A stretch of 5,938 nt of DNA from assembly GCA_002308115.1 (NCBI GenBank), contig DBVJ01000111.1, positions 2,396 through 8,333 of the forward strand, given 5' to 3'. Source of the stretch: Lachnospiraceae bacterium UBA1267 (GTDB lineage: Bacteria; Bacillota; Clostridia; Lachnospirales; Lachnospiraceae). The position numbers were made by a program, and so were the translations under genes. The notes beneath the pieces were generated by a model. That model made no database searches and had not been told where the DNA came from. It was given only the letters and a program-made list of their open reading frames with translations. Numbering within the stretch: the stretch's first letter is position 1; every line of letters begins with the position of its first letter. Below are positions 5,796 through 5,938 of the stretch, piece by piece.

Positions 5796-5938
5796 ATGTC
5801 AGGGCATTCGAAATTCGCCAATATCAAGCACAAAAAAGAGAAAAATGACGCCGCGAAGGGCAAGATCTTCACGATCATCGGCCGCGAGATCGCCGTTGCC
5901 GTGAAAGAAGGCGGCCCCGATCCGGCGAACAACTTCAA
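5796..5938 (+). CDS. yebC: YebC/PmpR/TACO1-family protein, N-terminal part
   Basis: The first 47 codons are present; the gene leaves the window on the right. The start [14 protein letters not shown] is the family hallmark (M-[AS]-G-H-S-K-[WF]-x-N-I-K-H). It is followed by N17-D-A-A-K-G-K-I-F-T, a conserved R27-E pair, and the glycine-rich G38-G-P-D-P turn. Members are about 240 residues and cytosolic. They were first annotated as DNA-binding transcriptional regulators (PmpR). The mitochondrial member TACO1 is a translational activator, and bacterial members have more recently been linked to translation. AGGGGG (5785-5790) lies 5 nt before the ATG. The gene diverges from the membrane-protein gene and has its own promoter. 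The family is certain; which paralogue type it is cannot be told from the fragment. Confidence 0.95.
   Translation, partial: MSGHSKFANIKHKKEKNDAAKGKIFTIIGREIAVAVKEGGPDPANNF

Overview
The window is chromosomal housekeeping DNA. It probably comes from a moderately GC-rich member of the Bacillota, most likely a clostridial anaerobe. I infer this from the gene order pyrH-frr-uppS-cdsA-dxr-rseP, the Gram-positive forms of UppS and YebC, strong AGGAGG-type ribosome binding sites, and sigma-A-like promoters. No mobile element, CRISPR array, tRNA or rRNA is visible. Base composition looks even across the genes, with no sign of recent transfer.

Bases 1-4400, all minus strand: one tightly packed operon read right to left. 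A promoter at 4373-4400 and a leader of about 120 nt precede pyrH (UMP kinase). Then come frr (ribosome recycling factor), uppS (undecaprenyl diphosphate synthase), cdsA (CDP-diacylglycerol synthase), dxr (DXP reductoisomerase) and the first 81 codons of an RseP/YluC-type site-2 protease, which runs off the left edge. Junctions are +24, +3, -8, +5 and -4 nt, so polycistronic transcription and translational coupling are expected. The set joins nucleotide supply and translation (pyrH, frr) to envelope building. Dxr makes MEP, the precursor of IPP. UppS turns IPP into the lipid carrier for peptidoglycan. CdsA makes CDP-diacylglycerol for phospholipids, and RseP cleaves membrane proteins.

Bases 4244-4479: a short intergenic region. 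Read along the minus strand it holds an intrinsic terminator for the upstream gene, the pyrH promoter and a leader with several inverted repeats. In many Bacillota rpsB and tsf sit upstream of pyrH. Here that place is taken by an unrelated gene with its own promoter and terminator.

Bases 4480-5655, minus strand: a 391-residue multi-pass membrane protein that I cannot assign to a named family. It forms a single-gene unit.

Bases 5656-5938: a compact divergent promoter region, with two back-to-back sigma-A-like promoters whose -35 boxes lie 14 bp apart. To its right is the start of a plus-strand yebC/pmpR-family gene, cut by the right edge.

No clearly new multi-gene system is present. The points most worth a second look are the unassigned membrane protein, the structured pyrH leader, and the in-frame frr-uppS junction that lacks a Shine-Dalgarno sequence.
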